This document shows, in pieces, positions 8,843-15,420 of a DNA stretch of 16,648 bases. The notes under the pieces were generated by a model. It saw only the letters and a list, made by a program, of their open reading frames with translations. It was not told the origin of the DNA and searched no databases. Origin of the DNA: Russula earlei (taxonomy: Eukaryota > Basidiomycota > Agaricomycetes > Russulales > Russulaceae); contig JAGFNK010001003.1 in assembly GCA_025769875.1 (NCBI GenBank), positions 1-16,648 of the forward strand, given 5' to 3'. The translations under genes were made by a program, and so were the position numbers. The first letter of the stretch is position 1; each line of letters starts with the position of its first letter.

Positions 8843-9112
8843 TTGAGCACCGAGGCAGAGCACACTGCAGGCGCATGCGCCGCCGAAGAAGCCGCCAGGC
8901 TGAGGCAACCACTCACTGGATTGGGCCAAAAGACCCATCTCCTCACAATCCCTCATGTTCATGTCGACAACCAGCCGATCATCGCCATTACCAGGAACCC
9001 CGAGTTCCACAACTGCACCAGAACACACCGAGGTGTGACACCATTATCTTGCAGCAGAATGTCGACTTGCAGGGGACCGATCTCGCCTACACTCCATCAG
9101 AAGAGCCAGTAG
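8843..9112 (+). pseudogene. RNase H remnant in a shifted frame (element A)
   Basis: In the frame one base off the main frame, the copia RNase H landmarks appear: STEAEHTAGACAAEEAARLR (the catalytic Glu block) and HVDNQPIIAITRNPEFHNC (a catalytic Asp block). The preceding Asp block, GHVDPDWTS, lies in the main frame at about 8735-8760. The final block, YTPSEEPVANVL, is again in the main frame. So one indel near 8773 and a second near 9040 throw this middle part out of frame and then restore it. Element B has the same pattern, so both indels are ancestral. Confidence 0.8.
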
Positions 9113-9195
9113 CCAATGTATTGAAAAAGGGTCCCAGCTGCGAGAAGCACAAAGGTCTCGCAATGGAAATGGGAGAGAACGCGCGCCACTCGGGC

Positions 9196-9205
9196 TGAGG
9201 GGGCA
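9196..9205 (+). other. Polypurine tract of element A, overlapping the stop codon
   Basis: TGAGGGGGCA lies immediately before the 3' LTR. The TGA stop of the long frame is the first three bases. It is the usual plus-strand primer position, and element B has TGAGGGGGCG at the same place. Confidence 0.75.
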
Positions 9206-9451
9206 TGTTGGACGTGCAGCCACTAAGTGCCGCGCGAACAGACAACCCGGACCGTATGTGTAAATAATTCGAATTTAGTTATCGTTCATTTTCCCTCAGT
9301 CTTTTACACACAAGACTGAGGTCAGTACTACAATTTCTTTACACTCCTTTAAAGCTAATACTGTACATAGCTCTTATTCTATAGGTTAGCACACTAACCT
9401 GAATATAGTCTTTTACACACAAGACTGAGCTCTTATTCTATAGCTCCAACA
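9206..9451 (+). repeat. 3' LTR of element A
   Basis: The LTR is 246 bp and differs from the 5' LTR at 9222 (G to A), 9257 (C to T), 9288 (G to A) and 9406 (C to T). The first three are at CpG sites of the 5' copy and the fourth at CpA. It is followed by the AATAT target duplication at 9452-9456. Confidence 0.95.
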
Positions 9452-9456
9452 AATAT
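9452..9456. repeat. Target-site duplication of element A, right copy
   Basis: AATAT matches 5138-5142. The flanking satellite unit continues in register on the other side. Confidence 0.95.
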
Positions 9457-9617
9457 TAGGCTCCCATATTTTAGCTGCACCTAGATACAGTATATAAGGT
9501 TCTACTGTCAAAGTTTCAAGGCAATCTGTTGAGAAACTGTTGAGATATAGCAGTTCTAATTTCGCACTTGAAATGACATCCAAAAATGGCAAGTGCAAGG
9601 TCATGTGAAAACGACAG
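9457..9617 (+). repeat. Satellite array, right arm, continuation after element A
   Basis: Bases 9457-9546 complete the unit cut at 5142. With 5079-5142 this gives 154 bp, the array period. A fourth, more divergent unit starts ATAGCAGTTCTAATTT at 9547 and fades out by about 9617. Confidence 0.8.
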
Positions 9618-9625
9618 TAACTGAC

Positions 9626-9674
9626 TAATACAGTCTTTTACATACATAACAAGACTGAGTCGCGGCTCCAATAG
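9626..9674 (+). repeat. Fragment of a related copia LTR 3' end
   Basis: TAATACAGTCTTTTACATA, then AACAAGACTGAGT and finally GGCTCCAATA resemble the last 50 bases of the element A LTR (stem-loop 3 and the TCCAACA end), with a few inserted bases. It abuts the first recognisable HAP3 exon. It is probably the remnant of another insertion of this or a sister family. No target duplication can be shown. Confidence 0.5.
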
Positions 9675-9709
9675 TCGGCGAGTATCACGAGCAGGATCGC
9701 TATCTACCG

Positions 9710-9829
9710 GTAAATCCGGCAACCCCCCTCCCCGTCATCCCTCCCTCTTCACCCGAATACACCCCATCCTGACCGCCCTTTTTTTCCCCACCGCCACCGC
9801 CCTTTCATTCTCCCCGCCGCGGACCGCAG
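9710..9829 (+). other. Relic intron 1 of the HAP3 pseudogene
   Basis: It runs GTAAATCC to CCGCAG, 120 bases, and is C/T-rich with a possible branch site CTGAC at 9769-9773. It separates DRYLP from IVNV exactly where the family sequence is continuous. Confidence 0.8.
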
Positions 9830-10080
9830 ATCGTGAACGTCTTGCGTATGATGAAGAACGCGGTGGCGCCGACGGCGAAAATCGCGAAGGACGGCAAGGA
9901 GCTTGTGCAGGAGTGCGGGTCGGAGTTCATCAGCTTCATCACGTCCGAGGCGGCAGAGAAGCGCTAGCTGGAGAAGCGCAAGACGATCGGCGGCGAGGAC
10001 ATCCTCCGCGCGATGGTCTCGCTCGGGTTCGAAAAAACTACACCGGGATTGTCAAGATCCACCTCGCGAAGCTCCGCCAG

Positions 10081-10173
10081 GTGCACGCACCCTTTGCTCT
10101 CTTCCGTCCATCCTCTCCTCTTCACGACGGCTCCATCTCAGCTGACGCCAATATGCCATCTCTCTCTCCTTAG
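10081..10173 (+). other. Relic intron 2 of the HAP3 pseudogene
   Basis: It runs GTGCAC to CTTAG, 93 bases, with CTGAC about 28 bases before the acceptor and a TCTCTCTCCT tract. It follows the conserved AKLRQ end of the histone fold. Confidence 0.65.
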
Positions 10174-10386
10174 CATCAGACGACGGCCTCGTCCAGTGGA
10201 AAAGCATCGAAGCGCATGCAGATGAGTGATATTGTTGTTGGATTTTCCGCCAGCTTTTTTCCTTTAACCACACCTTCTGCGGTGGACTTGCTGAATTGTA
10301 TCTATGGACGGTATGTGCGATGTAACTTTATTGGTATTTGTCACGCGTTCTGGGTCCTCCCATCATCCCTGCCGACCGAAGGTTAA

Positions 10387-10554
10387 TCAGTATTGCAGAT
10401 GCCTCATGCTCCTCCATTGAGCGCCAGTTGATTCCAGGTCGATTTACTTGGCTGTTCGTATGGGCAGAATGTTAAAACTATTGCGTTACGGGGAATATAA
10501 TTTATTCGTGAGTGAACGAGTGTTATTTGACTGACGTGCGTGCTGCGGCCAGAT
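10387..10554. other. Unassigned sequence right of the HAP3 relic
   Basis: No gene or repeat end is seen. It may contain 3' untranslated or downstream sequence of the HAP3 copy. CpG density is normal, unlike the left 5 kb. Confidence 0.4.
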
Positions 10555-10757
10555 GCCTGCACCGCACGTATGCGCGTGAGAACTAGATAAGATAACTGAG
10601 GGTGTACCTCAGAGACTCGCAATAACTGATGAATATATTACCTAGATAAGATAACAGAGGGTGTACTATTATCTAGGTGTAAGTCCACGGCACATATGTA
10701 CAGTAACAAAAGGGACATACCTCAGTGACTCGCGCGCGTAAGCGATCACTGAGGGGA
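10555..10757 (+). repeat. Dispersed repeat, CpG-rich copy, left part
   Basis: This is the counterpart of 160-270, with ACGTATGCGCGTGAGA, CTAGATAAGATAA (present twice, at about 10583 and 10641), GTCCACGGCACATAT and GCGCGCGTAAGCGATCACTG. It is interrupted by element B at 10757, and related sequence resumes at about 15280. Confidence 0.6.
10753..10757. repeat. Target-site duplication of element B, left copy
   Basis: GGGGA precedes the LTR at 10758 and is repeated at 15118-15122. Confidence 0.95.
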
Positions 10758-11003
10758 TGTTGGAGCTATGGAATAAGGGCTCAGTCTTGTGTGTAAAAGA
10801 CTGTATTCAGGTTAGTATGCTAACCTATGGAATAAGGGCTATGTACAGTATTAGCTATAAAGGAATGTAAAGGAAGGTGTAGTACTGACCTCAGTCTTGT
10901 GTGTAAAAGACTGAGGAAAACGAACGATAACTAAATTCGAATTATTTACACGTACGGTCCGGATTGTCCGTTCGCGCGGCACTTAGCGGCTGCACGTCCA
11001 ACA
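10758..11003 (-). repeat. 3' LTR of element B
   Basis: The LTR is 246 bp. I compared it by eye with 14872-15117 and found no difference. It differs from the element A LTRs at scattered sites, for example the stem-loop 2 loop. Confidence 0.95.
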
Positions 11004-11013
11004 CGCCCCCTCA
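11004..11013 (-). other. Polypurine tract of element B, overlapping the stop codon
   Basis: On the minus strand TGAGGGGGCG ends where the 3' LTR begins. The TGA (11011-11013) is the stop of the 1263-codon frame, as in element A. Confidence 0.75.
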
Positions 11014-14000
11014 GCCCGGGTGGCGCGCGTTCTCTCCCATTTCCATCGCGAGACCTTTGTGCTTCTCGCAGCTGGGACCCTTTTTCAATACATTGGCTAC
11101 TGGCTCTTCTGATGGAGTGTAGGCAAGATTGGTCCCCTGCAAGTCGACATTCTGCTGCAAGATAATGGTGTCACACCTCGGTGTGTTCTGGTGCAGTTGT
11201 GGAACTCGGGGTTCCTGGTACTGGCGATGGTCGGCTGGTTGTCGACATGAACATGAGGGATTGTGAGGAGATGGGTCTTCTGGCCCAATCCAGTGAGTGG
11301 TTGCCTCAGCCTGGCGGCTTCTTCGGCGGCGCGTGCGCCCGCAGTGTGCTCTGCCTCGGTGCTCAAGGGTGCAACCGGGGCTTGCTTCTTTTGGCTCCAG
11401 TTTATGGCTCTGCCTGTCAACATGAATATGAAGTCCAGAATGGGCTTTGCTGGTCCAATCGGGGTCGACATGTCTGACCAAGATCGGCTGGATGCCGGAG
11501 TCGCGCTGGAAGGTCGGGCGGTGGTCGCTCGTACCTCGGGCGTACTGGGTCGCGCGGTTGCGCATGTATTGGTGGTTATTCCCTGGGCACATTTCCATGA
11601 AGATCTTGTCCATCTGCTCTCCGTCTAGGTAGGTGGACTTGATGTCCGTCTGATGGACTTCTCGACTTCGTTCTGCGGCGAGGCCCAGGGTGTTGCAAGG
11701 GAGTGCCAGTTCTCTGGCGGCACGATGTCGTCGGGGTCGTTGTCCTCGACTTAGGTGAGTCCCTGCATGATGACGCGGGCCTTGCATTTTTGGTTTTTGT
11801 GGTTTGACCCCCTCTTTATTAGGAAGGTCTCTTCGCTTCCCCGCTGCGTCTCCGTTCTGCGGGCGTGGCACACTTTTGAGAATGCCCGTGTTTTCGGACA
11901 CGCGTTTCTCTTTGTTGCACGCCTTTGCCCGTTCGGTAGAATCTGCATGGGTTGTCGCCTCAGCATAGGACTTGGGGTTAATGGCTACATTTTTGTGTGC
12001 CGCGTTTCCCTGCTCGGTATGTTTCATTCGGTGCTCATGCGGGATGGGGGAATGGCGAGCGTCCTTGTCATGGACGGGTGTGCGAGTGGCGCGTTTTGGG
12101 CGCATTTCAGGTTGTGAGGAAGCTTGGTCCTCAGGTGCGTTGTTATCGCGTTGCAGCTGTGTGTCTTGCGGTTTGGCATGCGATGCCTTTTCCGCTTCTC
12201 CTTCATTCGGCTCCTCCGCTTCGTCGCCTTGGTCGGGTGTGAGCGCGCGTGTGATGCGCTTTGGTGGTCCCGTGGCGGATTGCGCAGGTGAGTCTTCTGC
12301 CTTGTGAATTGTGAGCTGACTTTGTGGTGTTTCAGGCTGAGCAGGTGGAATCGCATCCACTATGATGCCCTGCGGTTCGGTGCGCGGCGCCTGCTCCGCG
12401 TTGTCTGCCTGTTTCAGGCTGAGCGGGCAGGGGGTCCTCTGCTCCGACGCCTTGCGGCTTTGCGTGCGGCGGTTGTTCCGCGTTGTCCGCTGGTTCCGTC
12501 TTCGCCGCCCCCTTAACTTCGTTCTCATTTCCCCTTTTTCGACTCTTTCGACTGCGTCGTCGAATTCGAGGATCACGCGCTTGATGCGCGATGTAGGGCC
12601 CCCTTCGTCGGATATGACGGCGCGGGGTTGAAGGGTGCGGGGGGTGGGGAGATGTGCAGGCTTGTATGCCTGCTGGTGATATGCGTGGCCCGGGAACGTG
12701 TGCACCAGCGACCTTCGGGTCAGCGTGGTGGGTCTCTTCTCCGGGGCGTGTGCAGACGCGCGCGTTCCGAGGACGTGCGGCTGAGAGGGGTCGGGGTTGT
12801 CCCCGCTCCGTGCCTCTTCGAGCGTCAAGTCGTCCAAGGCGCGCGTGGACGGTTTTGTGTCTGTACGCGTCGCCCGGACCCTATTAAGAGGTGTCCGGGT
12901 CGCGCGTTCGGCGACGTCGGTGAGATGTGGCATATCCGGGTTGGTGGTCTGGTGCTTAATTTCCTTTTCTGCTAGGGATGTTTGCAATGCCTGCCCGGTG
13001 TGTTTGCCCCCTCCATTCATACAGGAGGTCTTCAAGCGTTGGCCGGCTTTGGGCTTAACGCGCGCGGTGTGCGGTTGGAGGTGCTGGGGCGCGTCCGATT
13101 TGCGCTTCAGCCTGCCGGCGCGTTCCTGTGGTTTATCGTCTGTCCGGGTCGCAACCTGTTCGGAGCATGTGTCCGAGGAGGCCCGGAAGATCGTCGTGCG
13201 CGCGGTAAGCGCGGCTTCGGTTTTGTGGCCGCCTTCCGCGAGAGGTTGGTGTGGCATTGCTGTGCGCGCCGACTCGAATGTTGGCATTTCGATGGCCATA
13301 ATGTATAAGTTGTCATGTAATGTTCCCTCACAAGTCAATTTGTTTGCTTTATTGTATATCCCGCAAGTCTGCCCCTGGAAGCGCACTTCCACCCCGCGTT
13401 GAGCGAGGTGGGAGACCGATAAGAGGTTTCCATTGAGGTCCGGTACGTGCAGGACGTCGCGGAGTATCGCAGTACTCCACACGCCGCGTGCGCGCATCCG
13501 GACTAGCACTTGTCCGGTTCCGGTGGCGGTTATTGCGCTATCGTCGCCTAAGGCGACTTGAATGGGCGATGCGAGCGGGGTGAGATGTGTGAACCAATTT
13601 GAGTGGGGAGTCATGATTCTTGAGGCTCCGGAGTCGAGGAGCCAGCCGTTTCTGAGATTGGCGGCTCGGAGTTGCTCTCGGGTCGTGGACGCACGGATTG
13701 GCTCATCTTCGACTGCCAGATGTAATGAAATGCTGTTATCGGATGTGGGGACGTATGCGATGGCAGCGCTGGCTGGTAGCTGAGCTACAGGCGTCGCCAC
13801 GATGTGCGCGCTTGTGCCGGTCCCAGTGGTCGTGGGCGTCGCTGCGTTGTGCGCACCCGTGCCAGTCATTGCGGGCGTGGGCGTCGCTGCGATGTGCGCG
13901 CTTGTGCTGGTCCCAGTGGTCGTGGGCGTCGCTGCGTTGTGCGCACCCGTGCCAGTCCTAGCTGCTGCTGCTTTGTCCTCCGGTTTTCCGTGAATTTTCC

Positions 14001-14802
14001 AGCATTTGTGTGTATTGTGCCCCCTGCGTCTGCAGTGAGTGCACTGTGATGTTGTGCCTTTCTCGCTTTGCGTTTCCCGGCTCTTTCTCATTTGGGTCGC
14101 CTTTGCAATGTGAGTCGTAGCCGCGTCACCGGTCGGTCGGATCCGACGCTCCTCATGGAGGATGCGGTCTGTGACGTGCTCGGCTGTAAGCAGGTTGGGC
14201 GGCGTCGAGTGAAGAGTGGCCTTGAGTTTGGCCATGTTTTCCGGTAGCGCGAGAATTAGCATCCATATGAGGGTTTTCTCGTCGATGGGGTATCCCAATT
14301 TTTCGAGGGCTCGGGCGGCGTGCAACTGTCGGATTATTTGAGGAGCCATGGGTTCAGTTTCGGAGAACGTGACCCGGTATAGGTCCATAAGTAAATGTGC
14401 GACGCGTTGCTCGCCCTTCCCTGCAAAATGTTTTTTGAGTGTGTCCCAAGTATGTTTGGCTCCAGCAATGCCTAGGGCAGTGTCGAGAGCGTGCCCTTTT
14501 AACGTGAGTAAAATGTGGGCGTGTGCTTCGTGATCTTTCTGCTCCCAGTCGGCGAAGCCGCTCGGGTCATTGCTGGGGTCCGGTTTTGAGTATGTCCCTC
14601 TTATGATTTCCATCAGGCCGTTTGTTTTGAACAGTGCCTCTATATTAGCTTTCCATTGCGTGTACGCGACTGTGCCACCTTCGAAGAGTGGTCCGTCGTA
14701 AACGTGTTGGCCGCCCATGTAAGTTTTTCCCGCGGCTCCTACGGTGGGAGCGTGGCTGCCTCTCGAGGGCGCGACGTTTGCGGTTGCTGTGGGGGCGCTC
14801 AT
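11011..14802 (-). CDS. Intact 1263-residue Gag-protease-remnant Pol polyprotein of element B
   Basis: A single frame fills the whole space between primer site and polypurine tract. Residues about 30-210 are copia-type Gag. CTHCRRRGHNTHKC at 254-267 is a CCHC knuckle. A Thr/Gly/Ala repeat linker leads to WLLDSGAS with catalytic Asp at 390. A gag-pre-integrase-like LYIMAIEMP follows, but no HHCC or DDE integrase core does. A basic Pro/Thr-rich hinge (about 590-1030) leads to HQTDIKSTYLDGEQMDKIF (Asp 1053), the first motif of the reverse transcriptase palm. Its YVDD block is missing. The tail holds TSDHRPTFQRDSGIQP, DPDWTS and YTPSEEPVANVL, pieces of RNase H, with the central RNase H part out of frame. 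The product could supply Gag and protease but cannot copy or integrate its own RNA. It has the same start and stop context as element A. Frame openness is striking in a region that is partly read out of its original frame. Confidence 0.92.
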   Translation of the reverse strand: MSAPTATANVAPSRGSHAPTVGAAGKTYMGGQHVYDGPLFEGGTVAYTQWKANIEALFKTNGLMEIIRGTYSKPDPSNDPSGFADWEQKDHEAHAHILLTLKGHALDTALGIAGAKHTWDTLKKHFAGKGEQRVAHLLMDLYRVTFSETEPMAPQIIRQLHAARALEKLGYPIDEKTLIWMLILALPENMAKLKATLHSTPPNLLTAEHVTDRILHEERRIRPTGDAATTHIAKATQMRKSRETQSEKGTTSQCTHCRRRGHNTHKCWKIHGKPEDKAAAARTGTGAHNAATPTTTGTSTSAHIAATPTPAMTGTGAHNAATPTTTGTGTSAHIVATPVAQLPASAAIAYVPTSDNSISLHLAVEDEPIRASTTREQLRAANLRNGWLLDSGASRIMTPHSNWFTHLTPLASPIQVALGDDSAITATGTGQVLVRMRARGVWSTAILRDVLHVPDLNGNLLSVSHLAQRGVEVRFQGQTCGIYNKANKLTCEGTLHDNLYIMAIEMPTFESARTAMPHQPLAEGGHKTEAALTARTTIFRASSDTCSEQVATRTDDKPQERAGRLKRKSDAPQHLQPHTARVKPKAGQRLKTSCMNGGGKHTGQALQTSLAEKEIKHQTTNPDMPHLTDVAERATRTPLNRVRATRTDTKPSTRALDDLTLEEARSGDNPDPSQPHVLGTRASAHAPEKRPTTLTRRSLVHTFPGHAYHQQAYKPAHLPTPRTLQPRAVISDEGGPTSRIKRVILEFDDAVERVEKGEMRTKLRGRRRRNQRTTRNNRRTQSRKASEQRTPCPLSLKQADNAEQAPRTEPQGIIVDAIPPAQPETPQSQLTIHKAEDSPAQSATGPPKRITRALTPDQGDEAEEPNEGEAEKASHAKPQDTQLQRDNNAPEDQASSQPEMRPKRATRTPVHDKDARHSPIPHEHRMKHTEQGNAAHKNVAINPKSYAEATTHADSTERAKACNKEKRVSENTGILKSVPRPQNGDAAGKRRDLPNKEGVKPQKPKMQGPRHHAGTHLSRGQRPRRHRAARELALPCNTLGLAAERSREVHQTDIKSTYLDGEQMDKIFMEMCPGNNHQYMRNRATQYARGTSDHRPTFQRDSGIQPILVRHVDPDWTSKAHSGLHIHVDRQSHKLEPKEASPGCTLEHRGRAHCGRTRRRRSRQAEATTHWIGPEDPSPHNPSCSCRQPADHRQYQEPRVPQLHQNTPRCDTIILQQNVDLQGTNLAYTPSEEPVANVLKKGPSCEKHKGLAMEMGENARHPG
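11097..11471 (-). pseudogene. RNase H remnant in a shifted frame (element B)
   Basis: In another minus-strand frame, PILDFIFMLTGRAINWSQKK, STEAEHTAGARAAEEAARLR and HVDNQPTIASTRNPEFHN follow one another as in copia RNase H. The flanking Asp block and the C-terminal block lie in the main frame. The same double shift is found in element A, so it was fixed before both copies spread. Confidence 0.8.
13801..13957 (-). repeat. 90-bp in-frame repeat in the element B Gag-protease linker
   Basis: Units start at 13801 and 13891 with GATGTGCGCGCTTGTGC on the plus strand, and the second is partial. They encode a (T)GTGAHNAATPTTTG-type segment between the zinc knuckle and the protease. Element A has a shorter, differently arranged version. 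Confidence 0.8.
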
Positions 14803-14855
14803 GGCGTTTCGTTATGCGATGTGGAAGCTGCTGGGAGTTCGTGATGTCAGGGACG

Positions 14856-14871
14856 ACCAGGTCTCATAATC
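14856..14871 (-). other. Primer-binding site of element B
   Basis: The minus strand reads GATTATGAGACCTGGTC directly after the 5' LTR, identical to element A. It is complementary to a CAU-anticodon arm of elongator tRNA-Met type. Confidence 0.65.
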
Positions 14872-15117
14872 TGTTGGAGCTATGGAATAAGGGCTCAGTC
14901 TTGTGTGTAAAAGACTGTATTCAGGTTAGTATGCTAACCTATGGAATAAGGGCTATGTACAGTATTAGCTATAAAGGAATGTAAAGGAAGGTGTAGTACT
15001 GACCTCAGTCTTGTGTGTAAAAGACTGAGGAAAACGAACGATAACTAAATTCGAATTATTTACACGTACGGTCCGGATTGTCCGTTCGCGCGGCACTTAG
15101 CGGCTGCACGTCCAACA
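14872..15117 (-). repeat. 5' LTR of element B
   Basis: The LTR is 246 bp and identical by eye to 10758-11003. It starts (minus strand) TGTTGGACGTGCAGCCGC, ends CCATAGCTCCAACA, and carries the same three stem-loops as element A. Confidence 0.95.
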
Positions 15118-15122
15118 GGGGA
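15118..15122. repeat. Target-site duplication of element B, right copy
   Basis: GGGGA matches 10753-10757. Confidence 0.95.
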
Positions 15123-15279
15123 AGTAAGTAAACTAACTACTGGTTCAAGTAGAACATTGGTGCGGGCTATACAAGCCCACGATGAAGAGTATTGAATGCA
15201 CGAAGTTGTAATCGAGGCTGATCATCATCTACGCTATCTACAAGGCGAGATCGAAAGTAGAAGTAACTGTAGTCGGAAT
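15123..15279. other. Unassigned sequence between element B and the resumed dispersed repeat
   Basis: No long frame or LTR end is seen. The left copy of the repeat (160-402) lacks this stretch, so it may be another inserted fragment. It contains a short hairpin, GGGCT ATACA AGCCC, at about 15168-15179. Confidence 0.4.
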
Positions 15280-15420
15280 CATAGGATCACATCATTAAAT
15301 AATATATCATATCAGGGGGATCCCTCAGTCGCCTTCATTCACTCGCAATTGGCATCACTTGCTCGCAATTGATCTCAATCGCTTGCGTGCTCCTTAAGTT
15401 GGCAATCACGACACAGAATA
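15280..15420 (+). repeat. Dispersed repeat, CpG-rich copy, right part
   Basis: It matches about 270-402: ATAGGATCACAT, ATATCAGGGGGATCCCTCAG, GCAATTGATCTCAATC and GTGCTCCTTA followed by AATCACGACA. CG in this copy is TG or CA at several matching sites on the left (CAGTCGCC against CAGTTGCC). Confidence 0.6.

Larger units (their letters stand above)
5458..9198 (+). pseudogene. gag-protease-remnant pol frame of element A, two in-frame stops
   Basis: The start ATG at 5458 matches that of element B exactly. Residues about 30-210 form a copia-type Gag (Retrotran_gag_2/UBN2-like), with TQWKANIEALF and a DTLEKHFAGK-like block. A CCHC zinc knuckle CTHCRRRGHNTHEC has its cysteines at 254, 257 and 267 and histidine at 262. 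The aspartic protease motif WLLDSGAS has its catalytic Asp at residue 365. Next comes a gag-pre-integrase-like LYIMAIEMP. The integrase core is absent and a long Lys/Arg/Pro/Thr-rich linker follows. The palm fragment VHQMDIKSTYL (Asp codon 8563-8565) and a broken RNase H complete it. TGA at 7162-7164 and TGA at 8539-8541 interrupt the frame. The second is CGA in element B, a CpG transition. Codons otherwise stay in one frame to the TGA at 9196-9198, beside the polypurine tract. Confidence 0.9.
5143..9451 (+). mobile_element. Element A: non-autonomous copia-derived LTR retrotransposon
   Basis: This is a complete 4309-bp insertion: 246-bp LTRs with TGTTGGA...TCCAACA ends, an AATAT target duplication, a primer-binding site touching the 5' LTR, one gag-protease-remnant-pol frame, and a polypurine tract touching the 3' LTR. 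Integrase is absent. Of the reverse transcriptase only the first palm motif and the C-terminal end survive, followed by an RNase H remnant. Element B has the same deletion, so A was probably mobilised in trans. It is inserted inside a unit of the 154-bp satellite. Its two LTRs differ at four positions and its frame has two stops, so it is older than B. Confidence 0.95.
9659..10386 (+). pseudogene. HAP3: HAP3 / NF-YB CCAAT-binding subunit pseudogene, three exon remnants
   Basis: HAP3 (NF-YB) is the histone-fold subunit of the nuclear CCAAT-binding factor and pairs with HAP5/NF-YC. Exon remnant 1 ends at 9709 with GEYHEQDRYLP, the conserved start of the core domain. An intron at 9710-9829 (GTAAAT...CGCAG, CTGAC branch site at 9769-9773) follows. 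Exon 2, 9830-10080, encodes [20 protein letters not shown], then a [19 protein letters not shown] block, a TAG stop at 9965-9967 where the family has Gln, then LEKRKTIGGEDIL. At an A6 run (10032-10037) the frame must change to read NYTGIVKIHLAKLRQ. A second intron at 10081-10173 (GTGCAC...CTTAG, CTGAC at 10142-10146) leads into a tail beginning HQTTASSSGKASKR, open to TAA at 10384. Two inactivating lesions and the loss of everything before GEYHEQ make this a pseudogene. The retained introns show it is a DNA-level copy, not a processed one. Confidence 0.88.
10758..15117 (-). mobile_element. Element B: non-autonomous copia-derived LTR retrotransposon, young copy
   Basis: This is a complete 4360-bp minus-strand insertion of the element A family: 246-bp LTRs identical to each other, a GGGGA target duplication, a tRNA-Met-type primer site, an uninterrupted 1263-codon frame, and a polypurine tract. 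The same integrase and reverse-transcriptase deletion as in A is present. Identical LTRs and the open frame point to a recent insertion. It interrupts a dispersed repeat related to 160-402. Confidence 0.95.

Noticed and set aside
8560..9198. A functional reverse transcriptase or RNase H in element A
   Set aside because: Only the first palm Asp block and C-terminal scraps exist. The YVDD block is missing and the RNase H core is out of frame.
9457..9617. Satellite units as small coding genes
   Set aside because: The open frames crossing the units (for example 4537-4863 and 9413-9604) differ between repeats, change frame and start in unrelated sequence.
9659..10386. HAP3 copy as a processed retropseudogene
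   Set aside because: Both introns with splice and branch sites are retained and no poly-A tail follows.
12797..13402. 201-codon plus-strand open frame and several other plus-strand frames inside element B
   Set aside because: They are antisense to the intact Gag-protease frame, which shows recognisable CCHC and DSGAS motifs on the minus strand. The equivalent antisense frames in A are shorter or broken.
15168..15240. tRNA-like gene in the stretch after element B
   Set aside because: There is a short GGGCT/AGCCC hairpin, but I could not form a cloverleaf with a T-arm GGTTCRA box in the right place.
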